Positions 47,606 to 56,708 of a stretch of DNA of 64,000 nt are shown here, piece after piece (position 1 is the first letter of the stretch; the number at the start of each line of letters is the position of its first letter). A program made the translations under genes and the position numbers. Under the pieces are notes generated by a model that worked only from the letters and a program-made list of their open reading frames with translations, had not been told where the DNA came from and did not search any database. The DNA is taken from the NCBI GenBank assembly GCA_013359255.1, contig JABWCF010000006.1, forward strand, positions 1 to 64,000, given 5' to 3'. The DNA is from Flavobacteriales bacterium (GTDB lineage: Bacteria > Bacteroidota > Bacteroidia > Flavobacteriales_E > Vicingaceae).

Positions 47606-48229
47606 ATGAAAAATGTAATTTATTATGTTGTTGCAGCAGCTCTTTTGGTTTCTTGCGGAAGTACAGTAAAAACGGTAAAAATAGGTGCTCAAAAATGGAC
47701 TATCGAAAACCTAAATACCACCACTTTCCGAAACGGAGATAAAATTATGGAAGCAAGCAATATTTACGATTGGGAAAAAGCTACCAAAGAACGAATACCT
47801 GCGTACTGCCACTATTATTATGATACAACCTACGCTAAAAAATACGGAAAACTTTACAACTGGTTTGCTATTAACGACCCAAGAGGCCTTGCTCCTAAAG
47901 GATTTCATATACCTAGCGATAAGGAATTTACCGACTTGATAGCGTACTTGGGCAACGATTCGGCTGGGTATAAACTTAAAAATATAAACGGATGGGAAGA
48001 CGGTGGAAATGGTTCAAATGCTACTGGATTTGGGGCTCTTCCTGGTGGTGGGTGCGGTATTGATGGTGTTTTTGGAATGCTTGGCACACATGGTGCTTTT
48101 TGGAGCAATACCGATGTAGGTGCAGATTTTGCGTGGTATTACTTAGTAGGTAGCGAGTTTATTGTATTACACCGAATGCACAATTATAAATGGGTGGGGC
48201 TTTCGGTGCGTTGTATAAAAGATAAATAG
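47606..48229 (+). CDS. FISUMP-domain lipoprotein
   Basis: A 207-residue lipoprotein (LLVSCGS, Cys17) with a Fibrobacter succinogenes major paralogous domain: KIGAQKWTIENLNTTTFRNG, CHYYYDTTYAKKYGKLYNW, GLAPKGFHIPSDKEFTDL, ATGFGALPGG and a final GLSVRCIKD. The fold is related to formylglycine-enzyme-like and C-type-lectin-like folds. It is widespread in Bacteroidota surface proteins, with no known enzymatic role. Same strand as the rpsP operon, 22 nt downstream; converges with terC. Confidence 0.85.
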   Translation: MKNVIYYVVAAALLVSCGSTVKTVKIGAQKWTIENLNTTTFRNGDKIMEASNIYDWEKATKERIPAYCHYYYDTTYAKKYGKLYNWFAINDPRGLAPKGFHIPSDKEFTDLIAYLGNDSAGYKLKNINGWEDGGNGSNATGFGALPGGGCGIDGVFGMLGTHGAFWSNTDVGADFAWYYLVGSEFIVLHRMHNYKWVGLSVRCIKDK

Positions 48230-48230
48230 T

Positions 48231-48944
48231 TTACTCTTTTTTGCGTACTCTCAGATTTATAAACTCTACGAAAAGAGAAAACGCTAAAGAAAAGTAGATA
48301 TATCCCTTGGGTACATCTACATGAAACCCATCTAAAATTAAAAGAGTTCCTATCATTAATAAAAAAGAAAGAGCCAACACTTTAATGGTTGGAAACGTAT
48401 TAATAAAATTGCTAATGCGTGCAGAAAAGGCCAACATCACAAACAATGAAATAATAACAGCAGTAATCATTATACCAATCTGATTAGATAAGCCAACGGC
48501 TGTTAATATTGAATCGAACGAGAAAACTACATCGAGCATAATTATCTGTAGTATGGCATTTGAAAAAGTTAACTTTTGCCCCATTCTTTTATCCTCCTCG
48601 TCATGCTCCAAACCTTTTACTTTTGCATGTAGTTCTGAAGTACTTTTTGCCAGTAAAAACAAACCACCTATGATTAGAATTAAGTCTCTGATGGTAACAT
48701 CAAATTCAAAAATGGTAAAAAGCGATTTGGTTAAATGCGATAAGTACGATAAACCCATTAAAAGAAGTACTCGAACAAAAATAGCTAACACCAAACCTAC
48801 GGTTCTTGCTTTTGATTGACGATCTTTAGGAAGCCTATCGGCAATAATGGAAATAAAAATAATATTATCTATTCCTAAAACTACTTCAAGAAAAGTAAGG
48901 GTTAATAGGCTAATCCAAATTTCGGGAGCAAAGAGAAAATCCAT
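48231..48944 (-). CDS. TerC-family membrane protein
   Basis: A 237-residue protein with seven or so transmembrane helices and both TerC signatures: LTFLEVVLGIDNIIFISIIA near the N-terminus and MLDVVFSFDSILTAVGLSNQ in the second half. The acidic residues in the membrane (GIDN, FSFDS) are thought to bind metal. TerC proteins are linked to tellurium resistance or to loading manganese onto exported enzymes; which applies here cannot be told. Confidence 0.9.
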   Translation of the reverse strand: MDFLFAPEIWISLLTLTFLEVVLGIDNIIFISIIADRLPKDRQSKARTVGLVLAIFVRVLLLMGLSYLSHLTKSLFTIFEFDVTIRDLILIIGGLFLLAKSTSELHAKVKGLEHDEEDKRMGQKLTFSNAILQIIMLDVVFSFDSILTAVGLSNQIGIMITAVIISLFVMLAFSARISNFINTFPTIKVLALSFLLMIGTLLILDGFHVDVPKGYIYFSLAFSLFVEFINLRVRKKE

Positions 48945-48958
48945 TATCTTAAACTATG

Positions 48959-49123
48959 CTATTTACCCCAAACGTGGCGATTCTTATTTTTGGGGTTGCC
49001 CATTCCTGAACCGGAACGTACCCTATATTTTTTTTTGCCGGAAGAACATGATTCTGCAATAAAACAAGTGGCTGCCACGCACAGCAAAATAAATAGAACT
49101 CGTTTTATACTTAGTGGTTTCAT
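48959..49123 (-). CDS. Small lipoprotein, 54 residues
   Basis: A short reading frame in the gap between terC and the VWA gene. It starts MKPLSIKRVLFILLCV, has a lipobox-like AESCSSG (Cys26) and ends in a basic, Gly/Asn-rich tail (KKKYRVRSG, NPKNKNRHVWGK). The signal peptide, Cys position and clean stop support it as a real gene. The function is unknown. It lies 14 nt upstream of terC on the same strand. Confidence 0.6.
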   Translation of the reverse strand: MKPLSIKRVLFILLCVAATCFIAESCSSGKKKYRVRSGSGMGNPKNKNRHVWGK

Positions 49124-49254
49124 CTTAAACTTTTGAATTGGTAAGCAAATTTTATAAAAAAATATGAATTAAGCTAAAATCAGTTGAGGTATTTAACGCG
49201 AACTATTTCGCAAAGTTACCTTACTTACAAACAATCAGGCAGAAAATGTGAAAA

Positions 49255-51351
49255 TTAATATCCCCCAAAGTATTTCCGAACAAACCATTCTATTGAAACA
49301 AATGCCATTAAAACAAAAAATACCCATTTCATATTTATGATATCCGTAAACTTATTTTCGGAATAAGATACATTAAACAGGTCTTTTCTGGTTGATATTT
49401 CATTGAACATCTTCTCTAAATCTTCTGGTATATACATACGTCCTTTATACCTTTCGCTTAAGGCATAAAGCAGATTGTGGTTTGCTGTTAATTCTACGGA
49501 TTCTATTTGTATAGCATCTACCGTAAAACTACCCTGTTCTACCAATTCTTTTCCTGCACTTTTTACTACTGCTTTGTATGTATAATTACCTACGGGCAAT
49601 ATTCCTGCATTCAAAAAATAGGCCTGTGTTGTTTTGCTAAAAGTAAAGGGGTATTTTTTTTTCTTGGAATCTGTAATAACAATTTGCACTTCGTTTTCGT
49701 TTACCAATTCAAAACTTTCGTTATAGTTTTCTGCATCCATTAAAATGGGTTCATTTTCTAAGTAGCTATCCTTTAAAATAATTTTAAACCTACTCTTATC
49801 TATATGCACCGATAAAAACTGAATCGTTTTAGAAATCATCTCGTTAAAGCAGATATAGTTTCCGGCTTCTTTATAGTTATATATTTTCCAACGCCATATT
49901 CCTTCGCCATTCATTACCGCTGTTTTTCTGTCGCTGTTAACAGAAAAAACAAACAAGGGGGTTTCAGTTTTTACAGAACCAATTTTTTGGTTTAAAAAAA
50001 TGTAGGGATTTCCATTTAGTTTATAATTCCCGAAAGGAGTGTATAAAGGCGGAAAATTTTCTAAAAATTTTTTGTTTTCATTATCAAAGGTAAACAACGA
50101 GAATGTGGTATTTAAAACAGGCGTGGCATTATTTAATTTAGGGCCGGTAGGGGTAATTGAAATACCAGAACTTAATGTGTTAAAATCATTCAGATTGGTG
50201 GCCGTTCCTAAAATATACCAAAGCGAAGTGTTTGAGTTTAAAATCTTTTTTATGAGTGGGCTCGAAGAACTTACCTTGGTGCTTGGCAACTGATGTAATA
50301 TGCACAGATTATATTTCTCGCTTTCATTAATTACCTCATCGGCATACATCACCTTGGTTTCGAAATTGATGTTGGCATCAATAGCTTGTTTTATAGCCGT
50401 AATATCTGGGTGTGGGGCATTGGCCAGTATCAGCACTTTCTGTCGACCATCTATTATTTCTATTAAAAAATCTTTGGTATTGTTAGTTACACTTACTTCG
50501 TTTTTAAGAGTTTCTACCACTACCCTATATCGCTGCATTCCTTTTTTATTTGCCTCTAGCAAAAAAGTAAACGACTGAAAAAAATCATCGTTTTTTATTT
50601 CAATCGTTTTAGTATGCAGTATTTCCTTTCCTTGTATTATTTTAAGTTGTGTCGATTCGTTTTTACATTTATGGGCTTTAATATCTATTTGTACAGGAAA
50701 CTTATTACCTAAATATGCAAATCGATTGGCATATACTTTCTTCACAACCACATCTTTCCGAATAGCCGTATCACCTAAGGCTATAGTATATAATGGAGCA
50801 GTTAAATCATAATTTGCATACAAGGGGTTTTCTTCTTTATTAAAAATGCCATCACTGGCTAAAATAAATGCACCTAAATTTCGATTACTATATTTATTGG
50901 TTACTTCTTCTATAACAGAAGAAATATCTGTTGTTTTTTCTGTAAAAGTCAGCGTATCGTTATGCCTTACAGTTTGGCCAAACGAATAAAACTGCACTTC
51001 GAATCGGTCTTCCAGTTTTTCTTTCAAGCGAGCAAGCTTCTCTTTGTATACTGTTTGGTAAAATAAAGAATCTTTTGATAAGACTAAGGACTGGGAGTTG
51101 TCTTGAGCGAGTACAATAATAGGTTTTTCTATGGTTCTTACTAAAATCTTAAGAAGAGGATTTAATAGCAGAAAGGCTAAAAAAGAAACTAGTATAAAAC
51201 GAAAAAATGCAACTGCCATTTTAATATAGGCAGGCATTTCAATTTTGCTTTTATAGTAGAGTAATATTGAATAAAAAACACCAAGAAGAACGCAAAGAAA
51301 GCTTAGCCATAAGGAGTTTTCGGTTATTAGATTCACGGATAAAATGAACAT
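49255..51351 (-). CDS. VWA-like multi-domain membrane protein
   Basis: About 698 residues from the ATG at 51351. Two N-terminal membrane helices are followed by a VWA-like domain with a DxSxS site (AQDNSQSLVL), a beta-rich periplasmic middle (including a glutamine-amidotransferase-like segment CILHQLPS) and one C-terminal membrane helix (WVFFVLMAFVSIEWFV). The type is conserved in Bacteroidota and is a relative of the BatA-like protein at 3587; its function is unknown. The start overlaps the fabG stop by 1 nt (TAATG), which fixes it and suggests coupling. Confidence 0.78.
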   Translation of the reverse strand: MFILSVNLITENSLWLSFLCVLLGVFYSILLYYKSKIEMPAYIKMAVAFFRFILVSFLAFLLLNPLLKILVRTIEKPIIVLAQDNSQSLVLSKDSLFYQTVYKEKLARLKEKLEDRFEVQFYSFGQTVRHNDTLTFTEKTTDISSVIEEVTNKYSNRNLGAFILASDGIFNKEENPLYANYDLTAPLYTIALGDTAIRKDVVVKKVYANRFAYLGNKFPVQIDIKAHKCKNESTQLKIIQGKEILHTKTIEIKNDDFFQSFTFLLEANKKGMQRYRVVVETLKNEVSVTNNTKDFLIEIIDGRQKVLILANAPHPDITAIKQAIDANINFETKVMYADEVINESEKYNLCILHQLPSTKVSSSSPLIKKILNSNTSLWYILGTATNLNDFNTLSSGISITPTGPKLNNATPVLNTTFSLFTFDNENKKFLENFPPLYTPFGNYKLNGNPYIFLNQKIGSVKTETPLFVFSVNSDRKTAVMNGEGIWRWKIYNYKEAGNYICFNEMISKTIQFLSVHIDKSRFKIILKDSYLENEPILMDAENYNESFELVNENEVQIVITDSKKKKYPFTFSKTTQAYFLNAGILPVGNYTYKAVVKSAGKELVEQGSFTVDAIQIESVELTANHNLLYALSERYKGRMYIPEDLEKMFNEISTRKDLFNVSYSENKFTDIINMKWVFFVLMAFVSIEWFVRKYFGGY

Positions 51352-52097
51352 TAAGTAACCATTCCTCCACACACCGGGATAACCTGTCCGTTTACGTACG
51401 AAGATAAATCCGAAGCAAGGAAAACTGCCACATTAGCTACATCTTCGGGTATTCCTATTCGGTTTAACGGAATATCTTTTATCCAGTTTTCTTTTACGGC
51501 AGGGTCTAACTTGGCGGTCATATCGGTTTCAATAAAGCCTGGAGCTATTACGTTGGTGCGTACATTTCGTGAGCCTATTTCAATAGCAATTGATTTTGAA
51601 AAACCTATGATTCCTGCTTTAGATGCAGCATAATTACTTTGCCCTCCGTTGCCTTCAATACCTACCACCGAACTCATATTAATGATGGAACCGTTTCGTT
51701 GTTTCATCATGGGTTTCATTACTGCTTTGGTAATATTAAAAACCGACTTTAAATTGGTGGTAATAACATTATCCCAATCGGCTTCGCTCATTCTCATCAG
51801 TAATCCATCTCGGGTTATTCCGGCATTATTAACGCAAATATCTATTTTTCCAAAATCCGTCATTACATCATTAACGAGTTTTTCTGCAGCTGTATAATCA
51901 GCGGCATTCGATTGATAGGCTTTTGCAGATCCACCTAATGCGGTAATACTATTGAGTGTTTCTTGATAGCTGTTACCTTCGCTCACATAAGTAAAGGCAA
52001 CCATAGCTCCATGTTTGGCAAATTCTACCGCTACTGCTTTTCCTATGCCTCTGTTTCCTCCAGTAACTAAGGCAACTTTACCCTCTAATAATTTCAT
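51351..52097 (-). CDS. fabG: 3-oxoacyl-[acyl-carrier-protein] reductase FabG
   Basis: A 248-residue short-chain dehydrogenase: NADPH loop TGGNRGIG (12-19), NNAG, the Ser-Tyr-Lys triad in NMSSVVGIEGNG and NYAASKAG, and the FabG-typical ending GFIETDMT with YVNGQVIPVCGGMV. It reduces 3-oxoacyl-ACP in fatty-acid synthesis. It lies 20 nt downstream of sucD on the same strand, so it is probably read from the sucD promoter. Confidence 0.92.
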   Translation of the reverse strand: MKLLEGKVALVTGGNRGIGKAVAVEFAKHGAMVAFTYVSEGNSYQETLNSITALGGSAKAYQSNAADYTAAEKLVNDVMTDFGKIDICVNNAGITRDGLLMRMSEADWDNVITTNLKSVFNITKAVMKPMMKQRNGSIINMSSVVGIEGNGGQSNYAASKAGIIGFSKSIAIEIGSRNVRTNVIAPGFIETDMTAKLDPAVKENWIKDIPLNRIGIPEDVANVAVFLASDLSSYVNGQVIPVCGGMVT

Positions 52098-52117
52098 TCG
52101 GTAATTATTTAATCGGT

Positions 52118-52996
52118 TTATGCTTTAACACTTAGTTTTTCGGCCATGGCTTTACCAATTACAGCAGGCGATTCAACCACAGTAATGCCACATTCCCTCA
52201 TTATTTTCATTTTGGCGGCAGCGGTATCATCGGCTCCTCCCACAATGGCTCCGGCATGCCCCATTCTTCTTCCAGGTGGGGCTGTTTGGCCGGCAATAAA
52301 GCCTACCACCGGTTTTTTATTATTTTCTTTTATCCATCGGGCTGCTTCGGCTTCCATGCCTCCTCCAATTTCTCCAATCATTACAATACCATCGGTTTCG
52401 GAGTCGTTCATAAAAAGTTCTACGGCTTCTTTAGTGGTTGTTCCTATAATGGGATCTCCTCCTATTCCTATGGCAGTAGAAATGCCCAACCCTGCTTTTA
52501 CAACCTGATCGGCAGCTTCGTAAGTAAGTGTTCCGGATTTCGAAACAATACCAATTCTTCCTTTTTTAAATACAAAGCCTGGCATAATGCCCACTTTAGC
52601 TTCTTCGGCAGTAATAATACCTGGGCAATTGGGGCCTATTAATCTTGAATTTTTACCTTTTAAGTATTCTTTTACCTGTATCATGTCTTTGGTAGGAATA
52701 CCCTCTGTGATACAAACTATAACCTCTATTCCCGCTTCGGCTGCTTCCATAATGGAATCGGCTGCAAACGCAGGTGGAACAAAAATTATAGAAACATTGG
52801 CTCCGGTGCTCTTAACAGCTTCGCTCACGGTATTAAAAACGGGCTTATTTAAGTGGGTTTGCCCTCCTTTTCCTGGAGTAACTCCACCTACCACATTGGT
52901 GCCGTAGGCTATCATTTGTTCGGCATGAAAGGTACCTTCTCCGCCAGTAAATCCTTGTACTATTACGTTCGATTTTTTATTTACTAATACACTCAT
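52118..52996 (-). CDS. sucD: Succinyl-CoA ligase, alpha subunit
   Basis: A 292-residue SucD: CoA-binding N-terminus ([20 protein letters not shown]), [20 protein letters not shown], and the active-site phosphohistidine in [13 protein letters not shown]. It interconverts succinyl-CoA and succinate in the TCA cycle with ADP or GDP; the beta subunit gene sucC is not in the window, an arrangement common in Bacteroidota. A full consensus promoter lies upstream. Confidence 0.96.
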   Translation of the reverse strand: MSVLVNKKSNVIVQGFTGGEGTFHAEQMIAYGTNVVGGVTPGKGGQTHLNKPVFNTVSEAVKSTGANVSIIFVPPAFAADSIMEAAEAGIEVIVCITEGIPTKDMIQVKEYLKGKNSRLIGPNCPGIITAEEAKVGIMPGFVFKKGRIGIVSKSGTLTYEAADQVVKAGLGISTAIGIGGDPIIGTTTKEAVELFMNDSETDGIVMIGEIGGGMEAEAARWIKENNKKPVVGFIAGQTAPPGRRMGHAGAIVGGADDTAAAKMKIMRECGITVVESPAVIGKAMAEKLSVKA

Positions 52997-53039
52997 AATT
53001 TATTTTTAGATTTTTAAGTATGCTGAATTAAAACGGTAT

Positions 53040-53070
53040 CAAAAGTAGTACTTTAAGATATTATTGCAAA
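53040..53070 (-). promoter_or_regulatory. Consensus promoter of sucD-fabG
   Basis: The minus strand reads TTTG (53070-53067), exactly 19 nt, then TACTTTTG (53047-53040). This is a perfect match to the Bacteroidota TTTG-N19-TAnnTTTG pattern. The predicted RNA start is about 38 nt before the sucD ATG. Confidence 0.78.
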
Positions 53071-53124
53071 AGAAAAAGTGTATGCCATTGATTTGTACCC
53101 TTATTTGTGTAAAAATAAAATGCA

Positions 53125-53148
53125 AAAGCCGCTTTTAAAAGCGGCTTT
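53125..53148 (-). terminator. Terminator of tRNA-Pro
   Basis: A perfect 24-bp palindrome (AAAGCCGCTTTT and its complement), 6 nt after the tRNA 3' end on the minus strand and followed by a T-rich stretch. Confidence 0.75.
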
Positions 53149-53153
53149 CTATG

Positions 53154-53227
53154 TCGGGGCGACAGGATTTGAACCTGCGACCACACGCCCCCCAGACGTG
53201 TACTCTACCGGGCTGAGCTACGCCCCG
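53154..53227 (-). tRNA. tRNA-Pro (anticodon GGG)
   Basis: The 74-nt cloverleaf on the minus strand has acceptor CGGGGCG/CGCCCCG, D arm GCTC...GAGT, anticodon stem CACGT/GCGTG with loop CTGGGGG (anticodon at 53191-53193), and T arm GCAGG-TTCAAAT-CCTGT. The discriminator is A; CCA is not encoded. It reads CCC and CCU. Confidence 0.95.
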
Positions 53228-53246
53228 ATTTTCCTTTTAAGGGTGG

Positions 53247-53254
53247 CAAATATA
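53247..53254 (-). promoter_or_regulatory. -7 promoter element TATATTTG of tRNA-Pro
   Basis: A perfect TAnnTTTG on the minus strand, 19 nt before the tRNA 5' end. The -33 box is not evident. Confidence 0.5.
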
Positions 53255-53352
53255 CAATTTAATATAAAATAGCTACTCTAAATTTTAGTTTAAACTTTAT
53301 TGATTTATACATGTTAAAGTTTAGTTTTGCACTCCTTTTTTACGATTTTTTT

Positions 53353-55716
53353 ATGAAATTATTTTTTGTTTCTTTTATCTTCCTTTTTAGTTCTGTTTGT
53401 TCCCCCATTTTCTCTCAAACAAAATACACCATCAGTGGCTATGTAAGTGATAAAACCAATGGAGAAAGTGCCATTGGGGCTAATGTGTATTTGAAGGAAA
53501 TTATGAAGGGTACAGCCACAAACCAATACGGTTTTTTTTCATTATCGGTTGAGCCGGGTTCTTACACGCTAGTGGTTTCTTACCTTGGCTATAGCGACTA
53601 CACTCAAAAAGTTGAACTAAAATCGAATTTGAAATTAAAAATTGAACTTACTACTTCTAGTATTATTACAGATGTTTTTGAAGTTACCGATGAAAAAACA
53701 GATAAAAATACACAAGGCACACAAATGGGAACCGTGCAAATGGAGATGAAACAAATAAAAGAAATGCCTGCTCTTTTTGGCGAAGTAGATATTTTAAAAA
53801 CTATTCAACTTTTACCCGGTATTCAATCATCTGGCGAAGGAAATGCCGGATTTTATGTACGAGGAGGCGGACCAGATCAAAACCTTATTTTATTAGATGG
53901 GGCTCCCGTTTACAATGCATCTCACCTCTTTGGCTTTTTTTCGGTTTTTAATTCCGATGCCATAAAAAATGTAGAACTCATAAAAGGCGGAATGCCTGCA
54001 CAATATGGTGGGCGACTAGCTTCTGTACTTGATATTAACATGAAAGAAGGAAATCTAAAAAAAATGGAAGTTGACGGAGGAATTGGTATTATTTCTTCTC
54101 GACTTACCATACAAGGGCCTATAAAAAAAGACACCAGCTCATTTATTCTTTCCGGACGCAGAACCTATGCCGGAGACCTTGCACAACCCTTTGTTAAAAG
54201 CACTTCGCGTTTTAAAGGCAGCAACTATTATTTCTATGATTTTAATGCAAAGCTAAATTATACGCTGAGCGATAAAGACCGCCTCTTTCTCAGCGGATAT
54301 TTTGGTCGCGATGTATTTACTTTTAAAAACAACCGCGATGGTTTTATCATGCGTAGCCCATGGGGAAATGCTACTGCTACCGCCCGATGGAACCACCTTT
54401 TCAGCGAAAAATTATTTATGAATGCCACCGCCATTTTTACCGATTACAACTTTGTAGTGGAGTTGGAACAACAAGATTTCGAATTTAAACTTTTTTCAGG
54501 TATACGCGATTATGGTGGCAAACTCGATTTTAATTACTTTCCTAGCATTTTACATAATATTAAATTCGGCACCCATTATACTTACCATACTTTTGTACCC
54601 AGCAATGCTTCTGCCAAATCGGGTGATGTTGAATTTGACAAAGGAAAAATAATAAAACAGTATGCACACGATTTAGCGGTATATCTTTCCGATGATTATG
54701 ATTTTACAGAAAAACTTCGTTTCCATGCCGGATTAAGATATTCATTATTTCAGCAAGTAGGCCCATACGACCGTTACATGAAAGACGAGTTTGAAAATAC
54801 CACCGATACGATATATTACCAAAAAGGTGAAAATGTAAAAACATATCCCAATTTAGAGCCTCGTTTTTCAGTTCGCTATATTACTGGAAAAACGTCCTCA
54901 TTAAAGGCTTCGTTTACTCAAAATTACCAATACATACATTTGGCTTCTCTTTCTGCCGTATCTCTTCCAACCGATATTTGGGTACCTAGTTCGGCCATTG
55001 TAAAACCGCAGTTTGGCACACAATACGCCTTGGGGTATTTCAGAAATTTTAAAGATAATGCATTCGAAACTTCACTTGAAGTCTATTATAAAGAAATGAG
55101 AAATCAAATTGAATACAAAGAGGGGGCTCTTCCAGAAAGCAACATGTCGGACAATGTAGATAACAGTTTTACATTTGGCAAAGGCTGGTCGTACGGAGCC
55201 GAGTTGTTTCTTAAAAAAGCAACCGGAAAAATAAATGGCTGGATTGGCTACACTCTTTCTTGGACAGAAAGGCAATTCGATGCCATCAATAAAGGAAATA
55301 AGTTCTTCGCCAAATACGACCGAAGGCACGACCTCTCTTTTGTAGGCATCTACGAAATAAACAAGAAACTTACGTTTGCCACCACCTTTGTTTATGGTAC
55401 AGGCAACGCAATTACGTTACCTGTGGCTCGGTACACCATTAACGGGTATTTAGTGAGTGAGTATGCCGAACGTAACAGCTACCGAATGACCTCCTACCAT
55501 CGTCTCGATTTTTCTCTTACTTTAAAAGGAAAGGAAACAAAGAAATTTAAATCGAACTGGAATTTTTCGGTGTATAATGTTTATCACCGATACAATCCTT
55601 ACTTTATTTATTTTTCTAACGAAGGAAACATCTTAGACGGCACACTAAAACTAAGAGCAAAACAAGTTTCATTATTTGGAATAATACCTTCTATTACGTG
55701 GAATTTTAATTTTTAA
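53353..55716 (+). CDS. TonB-dependent receptor with carboxypeptidase-like N-domain
   Basis: About 787 residues from the ATG at 53353, which gives a clean signal peptide (MKLFFVSFIFLF...IFSQ); a start 42 nt upstream would add a hydrophobic lead without benefit. Next come a carboxypeptidase-D-regulatory-like beta domain (ISGYVSDKTNGESAIGANVY), a plug domain (EVDILKTIQLLPGIQSSGEG, FYVRGGGPDQNLILLDGAPV) and a 22-strand barrel ending at GIIPSITWNFNF with a terminal aromatic. It imports an unknown ligand across the outer membrane with TonB energy. The DUF4249 lipoprotein gene follows after 3 nt, its usual partner. Confidence 0.93.
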   Translation: MKLFFVSFIFLFSSVCSPIFSQTKYTISGYVSDKTNGESAIGANVYLKEIMKGTATNQYGFFSLSVEPGSYTLVVSYLGYSDYTQKVELKSNLKLKIELTTSSIITDVFEVTDEKTDKNTQGTQMGTVQMEMKQIKEMPALFGEVDILKTIQLLPGIQSSGEGNAGFYVRGGGPDQNLILLDGAPVYNASHLFGFFSVFNSDAIKNVELIKGGMPAQYGGRLASVLDINMKEGNLKKMEVDGGIGIISSRLTIQGPIKKDTSSFILSGRRTYAGDLAQPFVKSTSRFKGSNYYFYDFNAKLNYTLSDKDRLFLSGYFGRDVFTFKNNRDGFIMRSPWGNATATARWNHLFSEKLFMNATAIFTDYNFVVELEQQDFEFKLFSGIRDYGGKLDFNYFPSILHNIKFGTHYTYHTFVPSNASAKSGDVEFDKGKIIKQYAHDLAVYLSDDYDFTEKLRFHAGLRYSLFQQVGPYDRYMKDEFENTTDTIYYQKGENVKTYPNLEPRFSVRYITGKTSSLKASFTQNYQYIHLASLSAVSLPTDIWVPSSAIVKPQFGTQYALGYFRNFKDNAFETSLEVYYKEMRNQIEYKEGALPESNMSDNVDNSFTFGKGWSYGAELFLKKATGKINGWIGYTLSWTERQFDAINKGNKFFAKYDRRHDLSFVGIYEINKKLTFATTFVYGTGNAITLPVARYTINGYLVSEYAERNSYRMTSYHRLDFSLTLKGKETKKFKSNWNFSVYNVYHRYNPYFIYFSNEGNILDGTLKLRAKQVSLFGIIPSITWNFNF

Positions 55717-55719
55717 AAA

Positions 55720-56661
55720 ATGAAAAAAATAAACTTTTTAATTTATCTACTCTTACTTGCAGGGGTATTAGCTTCGTGCGAAAAAGATATTACGGTAGAT
55801 TTACCCCAAACTGAACAAAAACTAGTGGTAGAAGGAAGCATCGAGCAAGGACAGCCTCCGCTTATCATTCTTACAAAAACCATTGGCTATTTTGAACCGG
55901 CCGATGTAAACACACTAGAAAAATTATTCGTACACAATGCCGAAATTACGGTAAGTAACGGAAGCATCTCCAAACAACTAATTGAAATTTGCACTAACGA
56001 TATTCCCGATTCACTTATCCCGCTAATTGCCGTTTTATCTGGCGTAAACGTAAACCAATTAGCCGCCATTAATTATTGCGTATATACCACTTTCGACCAA
56101 ACTATTTGGGGCGAAATAGGAAAAACCTACGACCTTACCATTAAAGCCGATGGAAAAATTTTAACCAGCACTACCACTATACCCAACCTCATTCCGCTCG
56201 ATTCTATTTGGTACAAAAACCAAGGCACCTACGATACTATGGGCTACGTTTGGGCCAAACTCTACGACCCCCCCGGCAAGGGCAATGCCTACCGAATGTT
56301 TACACAAAGACGAGGTAAAGACGCCCGCATGATACCTATTATCGGCTCTGTTTTCGATGATAAATTTATTGACGGAAAATACTTTGATTTTTACTCTATC
56401 AGAGGAAGTGAATTTAATTCTGCTGCACCCGATGATAATGGAGAACAAAGAGGTTACTACAAAATTACCGATACCATTGACGTGAAGTTTTGCAACATAG
56501 ACCCTTCTAGTTTTTTGTTTTGGAGAACCTACGAAACTGAAATTTATAATAACGGCAACCCCTTTGCTTCTCCCACCACTATTATGACAAATATAAAAGG
56601 AGGCGGACTCGGTATTTGGTGCGGATACGGAGCAAACTATTACACCATTATTCCTAAATAA
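55720..56661 (+). CDS. DUF4249 lipoprotein
   Basis: A 313-residue lipoprotein (GVLASCEKDITVDLP, Cys19) of the DUF4249 family. The start EKDITVDLPQTEQKLVVEGS and the following ILTKTIGYFEP are typical. Beta-rich, surface or periplasmic. DUF4249 genes regularly follow TonB receptor genes of the type found here, and the product is thought to be the matching lipoprotein partner; the ligand is unknown. Cotranscribed with the receptor gene. Confidence 0.88.
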   Translation: MKKINFLIYLLLLAGVLASCEKDITVDLPQTEQKLVVEGSIEQGQPPLIILTKTIGYFEPADVNTLEKLFVHNAEITVSNGSISKQLIEICTNDIPDSLIPLIAVLSGVNVNQLAAINYCVYTTFDQTIWGEIGKTYDLTIKADGKILTSTTTIPNLIPLDSIWYKNQGTYDTMGYVWAKLYDPPGKGNAYRMFTQRRGKDARMIPIIGSVFDDKFIDGKYFDFYSIRGSEFNSAAPDDNGEQRGYYKITDTIDVKFCNIDPSSFLFWRTYETEIYNNGNPFASPTTIMTNIKGGGLGIWCGYGANYYTIIPK

Positions 56662-56677
56662 AGTCAAGTAATAATTT

Positions 56678-56685
56678 TAACTTTG
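56678..56685 (+). promoter_or_regulatory. -7 promoter element TAACTTTG of trxB
   Basis: A perfect TAnnTTTG, 23 nt before the trxB ATG, which predicts a leader of under 20 nt. No clear -33 box. Confidence 0.5.
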
Positions 56686-56708
56686 CACTTACCATTAAAC
56701 TAATTCAA

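Noticed and set aside
53078-53272. Plus-strand frame with a readable protein across tRNA-Pro
   Set aside because: It spans the tRNA gene and its terminator; the typical antisense-tRNA peptide (GATGFEPATTRP) is a known false-positive pattern.
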